In this document: in pieces, positions 47,252-58,687 of the stretch | How positions within the stretch are numbered: position 1 is the first letter of the stretch | Layout of the letters: each line of letters starts with the position of its first letter | Assembly: GCA_950295325.1 (NCBI GenBank) | Contig: OX485805.1 | Span: 51,732,758 to 51,796,757 of the forward strand | Reading direction: 5' to 3' | Source: Polytrichum commune | Lineage: Eukaryota > Streptophyta > Polytrichopsida > Polytrichales > Polytrichaceae | Length of the DNA: 64,000 nt | Translations under genes and position numbers: made by a program | Notes under the pieces: generated by a model | What the model saw: the letters and a program-made list of their open reading frames with translations, nothing else | What the model was told of the DNA's origin: nothing | Databases searched by the model: none

Positions 47252-48045
47252 TTGCAAATAAAAATATTATGCATGATATACTATGATGTAGAAAGGCACC
47301 TACTACGACCCTTCTTGGTTTCTTGAGCTCTTGACCTCATGATTTCAACCCTCCAAAGGGCCTTTGCAAGTGCCATCATCCTATACATTTGTTCTCATAT
47401 GTATCTATCGACAATTAATGGGCTCTAAGGACTAAGGTAAACATGCCTAATTCGATTACTTATCTAAATTGGACTCCTTATATTAGAGTGGCATGTTCCG
47501 GATAGGTGGTAGTAACCCTCAGATGAAGAAACTATTATTTTATCCTTGTTTTGATTGAAAGCCATCTATCTATCTATCTATCTATCTAGTGGTATGCGGT
47601 TAGGTGTGGATCTAAGAACGAACACCAAAAAGACATGTGTTTAAAAAGGATTTAACTACATGCTCAAAACTTATTAGTCATTAAAGGTTCATTAGTGACA
47701 TAATTTGGGATGAAGGGGGAGATACATGGGTCATTCTATGGCTCCAACACTTTCGACTTTGAAATAATCATAGCAATATCAAGGAAGACTAAAAAATTAT
47801 ATCACATTTGCCAATCCAGAGAATACTCTAACCCTAAAATCCAAGCTGAGAATCATGACATACAACAAAAACTCAAAATTTTAAAACACATTTTCCTTAA
47901 GAACTAACGTATGTGCACATATTGTGGACAATGTACCTTATAATAACACAATCTAGGATTGATTTTCATCTCACATCTAAAACTAAGGACATCATAAATT
48001 TCATTTTTGGATTAGTGTCCATAATAGGTGCACATACCTTATACC
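47252..48045. other. Intergenic DNA with a partial R1 copy
   Basis: A (TATC)n microsatellite lies at 47563-47588. R1-like text (AGTGGTATGCGGTTAGGTGT, GGATCTAAGAACG, ACATGTGTTTAAAAAGGAT) follows at 47589-47675 and then fades. Confidence 0.55.
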
Positions 48046-48195
48046 ATGCCCACACTTACCTGGTGTAGGCGACCATGTAACGACTCTTGCCAGTAGGGGG
48101 CACTTTTAGCTCCAATTGGCTAGTGTTGACCATTGGATGTCACCAATGATGATAGAAACCGTTCATTGGTGGCCCACACTAGTAAACGGGGGCAT
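48046..48195. mobile_element. TIR MITE, family M5 (copy 1)
   Basis: 150 bp. The ends ATGCCCACACTTACC and GTAAACGGGGGCAT are inverted. The body (CACTTTTAGCTCCAATTGGC, GATAGAAACCGTTCA) is homologous to the insert at 48927-49087. Confidence 0.75.
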
Positions 48196-48664
48196 GCTAT
48201 TAAAGAACCAACCATTGAAGTGGATGTGATGCGTTTGGCCTAATGTTGGACCGGTATATAGGTGAATATGCACGGGCTTAGTAATCAACGCCAATAATGT
48301 TATCAAAGAACCTACCTAGGGATATCAAAATTGTTATACTAGTCAAATGTTTATATTTGGTGGTATGTTAAGGTGAGAGAATCTTTGTACACTTGAGTTG
48401 TTATTTGGGTCAATACTATTCTAAATCACATTGATACTAGAGTGATTTACCTAGGCATAAAAGTTCTTGCATGGTATATAGACCCGAATGCCATCGAAAA
48501 CAAAAATACCATCAAATACCCATGCTATCTTGGTATCAAAAAGTGTGAAATCCTCATTATAGATCCCCAAATGGATAAAAAAAAGATGTTATCAATCCAA
48601 CACTAATTAGGACATGGCCCAACAAAAAGAAAAAGGAAGAGACAAAAAGAAAAGCAAACAAAGT
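48196..48664. other. Intergenic DNA without recognised features
   Basis: AT-rich; no frames or repeats recognised. Confidence 0.5.
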
Positions 48665-49187
48665 ACACCCTAATTTCTGTAATGTCACCCTTTGTAATGT
48701 CGCTCCCTTTTTTATATCATGAACCCTAGGAACAAATGTGTTTGGTTTAAATCTCCCTTCTTGTTGTCACATTTCCCTCTCATATATCATGGGTTTTGAC
48801 ATTAGATAATCCACCAAAGAATTAAAACCACATGCTCACACACATCATGTTGTCATCATTGTCATTATTATTGTTATTGTAATTTTAACTTTATGTTATT
48901 CCATAATGTCACATGCTACACTAATTGCATCCTCACACTTACTGGCATGGACGACTACTGTAATGAATGACTCCTACCAACAGGGACCACTTTTAACTCC
49001 AATTTGGCTACTGAGAGCCATTGAATATAACCAATGCTGATAGAACCCGTTCACTGATGACCTGCACCAGTAGGTGTGGGTGGGCTATAATTCTCTATTA
49101 TCACGCATCCATTTTAACACTGCAGACCTCCTTAATATCACGTGCACTTTGGTCACCACAGGCGTGATATTAGGGAGGTTAGAGTGT
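48665..49187 (+). mobile_element. Non-autonomous TIR element, family R3, copy 2 (just upstream of SSADH)
   Basis: About 523 bp, with ends ACACCCTAATTTCTG and complement ACACTCTAACCTCCC. It is homologous to 24126-24576 but carries the M5 MITE at 48927-49087. The right end forms a hairpin (CCTCCTTAATATCACGTGC / GCGTGATATTAGGGAGG-like). It ends about 385 bp before the first candidate SSADH ATG. Confidence 0.75.
48927..49087. mobile_element. TIR MITE, family M5 (copy 2), nested in R3
   Basis: The R3 copy at 24126-24576 lacks this segment, so it gives the empty site. The ends contain CACACTTACTGG and CCAGTAGGTGTG. Exact borders are uncertain by a few bases. Confidence 0.75.
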
Positions 49188-49571
49188 ACAGTGAAGTAAA
49201 GTAGAGTCAAGTGAAGTCAAGGAATAGAGGCAGAGTGGTGGCAGCCGAAATCACGCAGAACTTGACACTTTGCAGCCTCGATTCCACAAACCCAACTCCA
49301 GGAACAATACACCGAAAGATCATCACAAAACATTCATGCCAAAATTTCAAAATGACACACCTCACATCAAATCCTCACAAGCTCCAACATCACCAAGTCT
49401 TCCAACAATCTGCTCTCTGAATTCCCCGAGGAATTGAGACCCCATCATGTCCTCTAACAATCCGTCATCGACGAATTGAGCCTCGATCGGCTTCGAAAGC
49501 TTGGGTTCATAGATTGGCAGACCAAAATCCACCATATCCTTGAAGAGAAAGGACAATGAGTGCGATTTCCA
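49188..49571 (+). promoter_or_regulatory. Proximal 5' region of SSADH
   Basis: The gap between the R3 element and the first in-frame ATG; by position it should hold the core promoter and leader. No clear TATA box. A minus-strand frame (49679-49362) overlaps the first exon; I treat it as a shadow. Confidence 0.4.
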
Positions 49572-49664
49572 ATGCAGCCCGGGGTAAAGTGGCACCCTGG
49601 CTCCCTGCCGCAATCCGCCAGGTGCCTGACGGATACATTTCAAACCTTCCACAATTTCATTGCC

Positions 49665-52600
49665 ATGGATTTGCTTCAATTTCGGGGTTCTATGGTTTTT
49701 CCAAATGTTTTTAAAGGTTACGTGAACTGGATGGTTGTGAATTTGGTGCAGATGAGTAGCATGGCACAGCTGAAAAATATGGGGCTGCTCAAGTCGCAGG
49801 GTTTAGTGGGAAGCAACTGGGCCGATGCCCAAGACGGCCGAACATTCCCGGTATGCCTCAAACTCATGCACACTTTTCAAGTTAAAAATTGGGCCACTGC
49901 ATACGTGCATCTGCGTACTCTGCCTTTTTTTTATTAAAATTTTAAACTTTACTGTAATTTTTTTGAATCTATGATTCAATGTATGGTGCTTATTGTGTTT
50001 TTCATTGTTGTGGAGGGTTTTAACTTATGAGCAATGGTTATAATTTTGTAACTTGTCCTATGGCTAGGTCAACAATCCTGCGACAGGAGAGCTCCTCACA
50101 TCCGTGCCATTCATGAGCTCACGGGATACCCAGAATGCGATTGCGGCTGCCTCACATGCTTTCCCATGTACGTAGTACAATAGTGCTAAATTTACCTTGT
50201 GAATCTACGGTGGCAAGGATTATGACATTGCCGTTTGGGGGTTTAGTAGGGTGTCTACGCTCACATTGTTGATTTAAATAGCTATTTCTGTTATTTACAA
50301 TGCTGTCCTTGAGATTTATAGAAACATCATGATGAGATTTTACACGTGGAATTGATCTTCTGGTGTTGCCTTTTGTGAAGCTTGGAGCAGGCGAACGGCA
50401 CATGATAGGAGCAAACTTATGAGAAGATGGTGAGCTTTCCACTCACATTCTTATCACTCCTGGGATTCGAACATGTGTGGATGCACCTAGATCACACACA
50501 ACATAGCATTGTGCATTAAATGATTTGTGAGGTGAATATGTTTATTCTAAACACCATGTTGGATATACTATTGTTTAAGACTGTAAAAGTCTCTGCTGTT
50601 TTGAAACCGTCCTTGCCTCAGTATTGATGTTTTAAGGAAATGATTGCAATCTGCGTAGGTTTGACCTATTGATTGAGAACAAAGATGACCTTGCCAAACT
50701 CATGGTTCTGGAACAAGGAAAACCCTTTGCAGAGGCTGCTGATGAGGTAATCTATTTCCCAGACATCTGGAAATTGGAAACACTAGCATTGTTATTTCAG
50801 TTTCAACAGACACATTTGATGAGTCGTAGAGAACGTTGTGGATTTCTTTGATTGGTTTTTGAGTTGCATTGATGGGGTCTTGATCCTGTCATGGTGGATT
50901 TCATGAATTTCTGGCAATGTTCAGGTTGTGTATGGTGCAGGCTTTGTAGAATTCTTTGCAGAAGAAGGCAAGAGGGTGAATGGCGACATTATTCCCTCAC
51001 CATTTCCAGAGAAGCGCATGTTTGTCATGAAACAGGCAAGACTATTCTAATTGATACTTCTACCCAGTGGTTTTTTAGTAAACATCTCACTCAAGAAGAG
51101 GTTACAGCGTTGTAGTAGTCATTAATTCACATTAGGTCTTAAGAATCACCCAATTGATCAGATCTCTTATTTTCTTGGCCTCAAACTCTTCAGGGTTTGT
51201 TGATTCCAGAGTCCTCGTGTGTGATCTTTTGAAATTACATGGTGGAGGTGTTTAGATTTTTATTTTTAATTTAAATATTTAAAATAATCATACAGCACAA
51301 AATAAATGAGTGTATGCATGTAACATCCTGAAACATGAAAGAGGAACTTTTTCATCGGCTGATAGATTGCATTTTGTGTTGTTGGCAGCCGGTCGGAGTA
51401 GTGGGTGCCATAACACCATGGAATTTTCCTCTTGCTATGATCACTCGCAAGGTTCATGGCCGACCTTCGAATGTAATTGTATACTTTTTCAATATGTGAT
51501 GGTTGTTGTATTTGTCAAGCACGTGCTTTGGTGACAAAAAGCTGCATCTATTTGACTTCTTTTTCACTTTATAAACTAGCTCAAATCAAGTTTTCAATGT
51601 AGAATGGTGTATGCATTCTTATTGCAGGTGGCACCAGCATTAGCTGCAGGATGCACAATTATAGTCAAGCCTGCTGAGCTGACCCCATTAACCGCTCTTG
51701 CAGCTGCAGAGCTTGCACTGCAAGCTGGCATCCCTCCTGTCAGTATATCTCAAACCATGTTGTCAATCTGCATATTAAAATTGTTGTATTTTTTAATGTT
51801 TTTTTAGTTTAAATTTGTAAATCAAATGGCGATTTTCCATTGGTCACTGGTTGATATGCGTGCAATGTGGGCGTTTGGCAGAAGGGTCAAACCTATGCTC
51901 TAGATTTTGATGCTAATTTCAGCCTCAATCTATACATCTGATATTTAATTTGCCAGGTTCTAATGGAGATATAAGTTTTGTTGATCCTTAATTTGGAACT
52001 CTGGAAGCTGTAACTTGGTGAAGTTGTTGTGATCACACAGGGTGTTTTGAATGTAGTGATGGGGGATTCTGTGGAGATTGGCAATGCAATGATGGAAAGC
52101 ACTGAGGTAGGTTCAAGGTAGCAAATCTTAGAGATCATCCTCACACATCCATTTGTTGATGTGTGCATATACGAACTATTATGTACTATACATAGGCTTC
52201 AGTTTCAATAAAAATCCTTTTCTTGAGGGTTAAAGCAACTGTTGCAGGTAACACTTCGAAATCGATTGACTTACATTATGACGTTACCGTCATTCCGTAT
52301 TTTCTGTGTAGGTGCGGAAAATCACATTCACAGGCTCAACAGCAGTTGGGAAAATATTAATGGCTGGCGCTGCAAAAACTGTGAAAAAGGTGATTACTAC
52401 TAAGAGTACTGGAGAAACTGTGAAAGGCTAACATGAGTTTCCAGGATCTTTTAATAACAAGTCTTAGTCATTCGGTAATTAATTATTTGTGCATTACAAA
52501 GGTTGATCCCACCAGAGAATACCTGAGAGACATACTTTGAATCCTATTCATAGCAGACTTCAAATTAGCTGGCCTTGCTTTGTTGGTCAAGAATGGAAAT

Positions 52601-55600
52601 TTGTGTTGATGCAATTCGTCATGGGCAATATGAAAATCCTGAAAGGATTGAAATGACAGCAGTTGGCTTAGGTATGTAGCTTGTAAATCCACAAATTTTT
52701 TTGTCCATAACCAACCCACCCACTTGATACTGGGACTGTATAAAACGTATAACCCCCCAAATTTTTTTGTGCCTGTGAAATCCAGAAAGAGGTACTTAAC
52801 ATTGATCTGACATCGTTGCTTTCATATAGGTCTCTCTCGAGCTCGGCGGAAATGCACCTTGCATCATTTTTGATGATGCTAATCTTGAGATTGCTGTCAA
52901 AGGAGCGGTAATTCATGTTTCTCCTTGGAAATACAACGACCTTCCTTTTGATTTGTTTTGATGTCTTGCATTTACAGATGGCTGTCACAGGTACCAATCT
53001 GATGGAAAAACATTATTTTCCTTGAACTTTCCATTCATATGGGATGTAAATGGGAATGCAGTTGGCTGGCAAGTACCGAAACTCAGGCCAAACATGTGTC
53101 TGCGTGAACCGAATTCTTGTTCAAGATGGTGAGAAATGATATAGCCTAGGTGTTTGTGCTATGCACTATTTTTTTTCACACTACTGGTACAGAACAAAGT
53201 TTATTTGTGAGCTTGTATTGTGATGCAATGAAAATTCCTTTGCAATTAAAATAAGTAAAATGCCTATAGTATCTCTTGAAGTAATATAATTGATATCGGA
53301 AGAGCACCACGACAGGTATCTATGATAGGTTTGCAGAGGCGTTTGCAAAGGCGGTGTCAGAATTACGAGTAGGCAATGGGCTGGAGGAAGGCATAACTCA
53401 GGTCTGCATGTTTGCACGTAGACAAAGTGGAATTTGTGAAAACTTGAGTCATATGTCCACAATATAGATCAATTGATCCTTTGTATGCTTTAATCACCTT
53501 GGTCCAGCTCATTGATCTGGATCCATACATTAATTTTGGAAATTTCTCATTTTTTCATGCTGCTTCATTTAACCTCATGAGATTTTCTCTGAGATACAAT
53601 GCTTATCTAGTACATCTTTCTGTTTGTATGCTTCATTGACACCCTAGTTCCGGCTCATCAGTCAGGACCCCAATTTGTTTTTGAAGTTTCTTCTTCTTCT
53701 TCTTCTTCTTTTAATTATTTAAAAAAATTTCAATTTTTTTTTTTTTTGAGGTTCTAATTTTTTTAAGTCATGCTGATTCGTTTAACCTTGTGAGATGCCA
53801 TGTATTATTTTCTGCAGGGACCGTTGATCAACAAGGCAGCAGTGGACAAGGTGAGAATGACTCTTACAACAATTTATAGATTGAAAATCAATGTAAATCT
53901 AAACACACCGTTTTAAATGGCCAACTAAGGGTTTTCCATAATAACTGGAAGCAAGTTAAGCGAACTAAGATCAAGCAGTGCTCCACTTTGATGATGGTGT
54001 GTATTGTATCTGCAGGTAGAAAAACACGTGAAAGATGCTGTCTCCAAGGTATGAACTAATAAAGCCAAAGGATGTTAATTGTAATGTGTCATTTGTTGTT
54101 GGAGAAATGCTATCCGAAATGTAATGTATTCGAAACTCAAGGAGTGATTGGAGAAACTGTAAGCACAGCTGATATATTAATCCATGGTTGTACTTGATGC
54201 ACATGGGCCTTATGTGGTCAATCTTCTCAATTGGAACCTATATTAGTGGTATATGGCAAGGCTTGTAGGTAACAACAGACACACCTGTCACGATAAGATT
54301 GGACTATGTGCTCAAAATATAGATACCATTCTAGGTTCAATAGTTACCACAAATTGGGAGAGCCTATGTGGTTTTGAAGAGAATGAGAATCTTCATTTTC
54401 ATCTCTTGTAAATTTTCATGTTATCTCAGATTCTGATACTTGAAATGACAATCTTCATGACTCGCAATTGCTGATGAGAAAATTTTCAATCTGATCCAAT
54501 GGGCTGAATTTGTCTACAGAGTTGGAAAATCCCACAACAGGGCCGCATACATTAAGGTCATTTTCTGTCTTGAAAGCTTCATGCTTTGAAGATATCTGTT
54601 TATCTGAGCCTTGCGTTATTTTGCAGGGTGCAAAAGTGTTGTTGGGAGGCAGACGGCATAGTCTTGGCCGCACGTTCTATGAGCCAACAGTTCTGGGTGA
54701 TGCAAGTGACCGCATGTTGATTTTCAGGTACTAAATTACTTTTCAGGCTGTGCATGTAGCGGTGGGTTGTAAAATTTAGGTTTATAACTCAGAATTTGGA
54801 AGGCGCACCTTGAAAGTAACTGTAATTGAAGGCCTGGGATGTCCTCCACTTCCCAGATGAGAGGCAAGTAGTTGGGCCTTATGGTTGGACCCACGAGGTC
54901 GATGGTTTGAATCCTTGTGGTGGCCTATTGCGTTCGATCATCCACTCACTTGTCGCGATGAGAGCCCGTGGCATGTAATTCTTGTAAAAAAATAAGGTTA
55001 TGTGGGGGTTCGACCCTGGAGTAATATGCCAAGGTAGTGTCAGTCCTTGTTGCGGTGTGCTGCAGGTTGTATGTGCCCCCAAAAGATAAAAGGAACCGTT
55101 TTTCCTTTGTGAAGGGAGGAAGTTTTTGGGCCTGTAGCACCCCTTGTGCGCTTCAAGACTGATGAGGAAGCTATGAAGATGGCCAATGACACAGAGTTTG
55201 GTGTGCTACTCTGCTCTTTGCATTTTCTGTGTATGAAGTAGGAGCAATAAATAATAATAAATCATTGCATAGTCGTCCCTCAAGGTGGCAACTCTTTCCT
55301 TTCAAATAATTAATTTTAAATCGATTGTAATGCTTCTATGAGTTTTTAAAGTTGTGATTCAACAAAGAGGAGCAACATGCTTAGAAAGTGGGTACTGATA
55401 GGAATTCATTGAGACCACTTGTGTCTGTATAGAAAAGGTTTAACCTCTAAAATTGACGAGGTTTTAGAACTAATTAGAAGCAATGTTTCTAAACGTTTCT
55501 AATGCAGAGGTCACATCCAGACCCCCTAGGTACATGTGTCTTTTTACTTCAAAGAAAATCGTCTTAGCCCCCTAATCCTCTTAGGTACATATGTCTTGGA

Positions 55601-57269
55601 ATACTTACAATACAAAAGCAGTGCTATGCTTAAAATAGTGCTTATCCTTGAAAATGATGTTTTAGCATCTCCACACCAGGCTCTAAAGAAGTTGACCCAT
55701 GCCGGTGCTATGGATAGCTGCCACCCAAGGAGTTGTCCTTCTGTATGGTATGTGGCCTCCGGTTAGCACACAATTTTAGTCCACCATCACAACCCTCTAA
55801 GATTTACATATAAACACTAATTTTACATCGTTTCAATCACATAAAACTACAACATTGAATCAATGGCTATCAAATACAGGGTTGGAATTTAATCTTGAAC
55901 TATGACTTGAATCAAAGTCGAATGAATCATCAGCTATATGTTGAGTTAGCACTGAAAAGACATCAAATACTGCAAGGGTATGTATCAAAACTGTTTCAAC
56001 AAATGGTGGCGACTTGCATTTTGAGACGACTTTGACAAAAGGGATAACAGAAACTTGAATGTTGTTGGCAGGCCTAGCAGCGTACTTCTTCACAGAAAAC
56101 ATTGCTCGAGGCTGGCGTGTTGCTGAATCTCTGGAATATGGCATCGTTGGCTTGAATGAGGGCCTTGTTTCAAGCGAGGTATTGAAGTCCGCATTTGTAT
56201 CCAATATATGACTGTTCTACTTCATGAGCAATTTCAAAGTTCCATTGTGTTTGCTCACTTATTTGTCGTCATCAGAACCATACAAGTATCTACATACACA
56301 ATAGATGATATTATGAGGAAAATGGCCATGGGCATGTTTTGGGTTAGGTGATCATCTCGCACTAAATCAATTGCGTGTTTCATTTCCTAGATTGAGAACT
56401 TTGGGTGCAGGGAAAAAAGTGTCCGTTTAAGGCCACCTACCTTCTATCCAAATCTTTACTCATGTGTGAGTTGGTCGTAATGCAATGGATACTCTACAGG
56501 TGGCTCCATTTGGGGGTATGAAGCAATCTGGTCTAGGCCGTGAAGGATCGCAGTATGGAATAGACGAATACCTGGAGGTACTTACTCTCAGACCTTGAGC
56601 AATATTTGGTTGGGTGAAATTTCTATATTCTTAACCCTTGAATGTCCGACAGGACCTTGGAGACAAGAAAATAAGTTTTCTTTGTTGACAACTTCCTCTA
56701 AATAGTCTTCTCTTGGGATAAAAGTATTTCTTGACACAACTTTTTTTGTCATGATGAGGTTGTCCAATAATTGAAGAATTTAGTTATACCAGTGTGTAAC
56801 ACGGTCAAGTGCAATGTGAAGGAGTTGAAAACAGTACAATTCTGTGTAATATCTAGTACTTATAGCTATCATTTCTACACACGATGTACTTTTTGTGTTT
56901 TTCAAAAGATGTTGAACATAGGTCACTCTAAATGCTTGGAACAGAAATTTGTAAAAGAGTACCTTGCTCCGAATTTTTTAATTTAAATTTCTAATGACTT
57001 GTTCTGAAGTGATTTGTAACAAAGTCTCCTGAAATGTAAACAACATTTTGAAAGGCCTTCATCCTAATTTACCTGAAATTTCAAAAAATTGCCTCCTTCT
57101 ATAAGGGTTAAGAATCTTCTGTGAAATGCTTTTTGATGACCGACACATTGTGACACGCTCTAGTGTGGCAATTTAGGCTGATTGAGTGGAGCAACATTTT
57201 TTTTACTTTTTTGTTGCCCTGCAGCTCAAGTACGTCTGCCTTGGCAACATGAAGCAACCTATCACCTAA
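49665..57269 (+). CDS. SSADH: Succinate-semialdehyde dehydrogenase (ALDH5F-type), 19 exons
   Basis: Oxidises succinic semialdehyde to succinate with NAD+, the last step of the GABA shunt, in the mitochondrial matrix in plants. Exons: 49665-49850, 50068-50167, 50381-50429, 50659-50746, 50925-51035, 51389-51451, 51628-51738, 52041-52106, 52312-52389, 52830-52907, 53062-53128, 53316-53401, 53818-53850, 54016-54048, 54627-54727, 55115-55200, 56072-56178, 56500-56577, 57225-57269. Phases all close, giving 521 residues against about 528 in Arabidopsis (from memory). Visible motifs: PWNFP (Asn190), VKPAE (Lys213), GSTAVG (266-271), ELGGNAP (Glu288), SGQTCVC (catalytic Cys322 with Cys324), and the C-terminal [15 protein letters not shown]. 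The start is uncertain: in-frame ATGs lie at 49572, 49665 and near 49752, so the transit peptide is unresolved. Intron 5 has a GC donor. Confidence 0.95.
54236..54420 (+). repeat. Dispersed repeat family R1, copy in SSADH intron 14
   Basis: R1 blocks appear in order inside the intron between exons 14 and 15: TTAGTGGTATATGG, GATTGGACTATGTGCTCAAA, CATTCTAGGTTCAATAGTTA, and a GAGAATGAGAATCTTCATTT block. Splice sites are untouched. Confidence 0.7.
54855..55090 (+). mobile_element. tRNA-derived SINE-like sequence in SSADH intron 15
   Basis: A pol III B-box match GGTTTGAATCC lies at 54904-54914, preceded by an A-box-like TAGTTGGGC near 54869, a spacing typical of tRNA-headed SINEs. An A-run follows at 54985-54992, then a second B-box-like GGTTCGACCC at 55007-55016. 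No cloverleaf was completed, so this is a SINE-like call, not a tRNA gene. Confidence 0.5.
55201..56071 (+). other. Long SSADH intron 16
   Basis: This 871-bp intron separates the exon ending NDTEF-G from the one starting [10 protein letters not shown] minus-strand frame at 56204-55860 overlaps exon 17 as a shadow. No inserted element recognised. Confidence 0.7.
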
Positions 57270-58423
57270 TCTTAGAATGCTGGACTCTATTTGGAGCTCC
57301 TTGTTTGCTGGGTAAACTCTTTTTCCAGTTTCTTGTTATTATGTAACATTTTCTATAGATTGGTGCTAGGAACGCAGGTATATACATGATTATCATCAAG
57401 GAAGCACATCTTAGAGCATAATGAGTTTTTTTTGTTGGTCACAGTGAATTTCATGTGATTGGAGCTTCACTCACAACATCGACTCAATCAATTGTCAACA
57501 ATACCTGTATGCAAGGCAATGTGCCATAGGTGTGATTGCAGATACCTCTTGGACCAGGATATACCTCTGATGTAGATTTTAAAGTAGTTTACTAGATCAG
57601 TGCTGTACATGAACTATGAAGTATAGGTACACATTTATGTCTTTATTGCCTGGACTAGATGTGATTTCTGTTGAAATCAGACTATCAAACGTTGCACAAA
57701 TCTGGACATTTGTGTAGATTCAGGTGTTCTCAGTTGTTGTACAACCTCTTTGGATGCATTCAATCACTGCAATGATAATTTTGGGGTCTTCAAACTTACA
57801 CTTTAATTAGGCGCACTCTAATTTCATAATTAGTGTGGAAATACCAGGTGACTTTATTAAGATCCTACTGATAGATCATTTCATCGACCAAAGCCATCTC
57901 TGGACCTAACTTATCCAGGTACAATGCATTACACTATTCCTAAGAAGGCAAACAATTGCACTAGAGCAATAACTACATGATGCATCCTGGCAGCCCGGCT
58001 AAATTACATAATGAAGGAGATTCTCCTGGGCGAAGAATGTGGCTGTGGGTTAAGGCCTGGTAGGATTTCTGAGTCAACACGTCAAATTAGAGTAAAGATT
58101 TGTAAAATCCACTCCCTAATTATTACATTCATACTCAGGAAGTCTCATCCATTCAGTACACGTCATTGCACTCAACAATAGATAAGTATAGAGAAACTTT
58201 AGGCATGTAAAAATTATTTTACCTACTCTCTCTCCTATTCGGTGGAACCCTACAATTACTCCTGAACCATAGAAATTCACCCAATGGCCATCGTAGGCAA
58301 GCACACAAACTCCAGTATAAAACCAGATAGAACGCTCAAGTTTTGTATCTCTTCATATACTTAGTTTACTACTTAGTAAGGAGTGTTAAGTTTTCAGAGC
58401 GAAATGTGATAATGTATCTGCCT
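57270..58423. other. 3' flank of SSADH, intergenic
   Basis: The probable 3' untranslated region of SSADH lies at its start, but no unambiguous poly(A) signal was picked. No further features. Confidence 0.5.
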
Positions 58424-58687
58424 CTAGTTCATGGCTGGGGATTCGTGGCACTCAAGTAAAATCATCCATCCAAGATATCGTGGATGAAGTGGCTCCAATA
58501 AAAAAAGCCCCCCTATGGGGTTGAGGGCCGATTCATTCGAATGTGACGTCACTAGACTAATTCGGGGCCTTTGACTCTATTTCCGGAATCAAATTGCCCA
58601 AAAATAGCCATTTAGATGATTCCTGTGTTTTTTTCATCCGCACGGATGATTTTACTTGAGTGCCACGAATCCCCGGCCCTAGTTCAT
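58424..58687. mobile_element. Mutator-like MITE (58433-58678) with a perfect 9-bp target duplication
   Basis: Terminal inverted repeats of about 35 bp with one mismatch begin GGCTGGGGATTCGTGG (left) and GGCCGGGGATTCGTGG (complement of right). CTAGTTCAT flanks both ends (58424-58432 and 58679-58687). The 246-bp body is non-coding. A 9-bp duplication with long G-starting ends fits Mutator-like elements. Confidence 0.92.

Noticed and set aside
49560-49574. GTG at 49560 as SSADH start
   Set aside because: Plant nuclear genes normally start at ATG; the first in-frame ATG is at 49572.
52978-52990. Possible SSADH micro-exon between exons 10 and 11 (ATGGCTGTCACAG bounded by AG and GT)
   Set aside because: Including it breaks the reading frame into exon 11; joining 52907 directly to 53062 gives the conserved [12 protein letters not shown] sequence.
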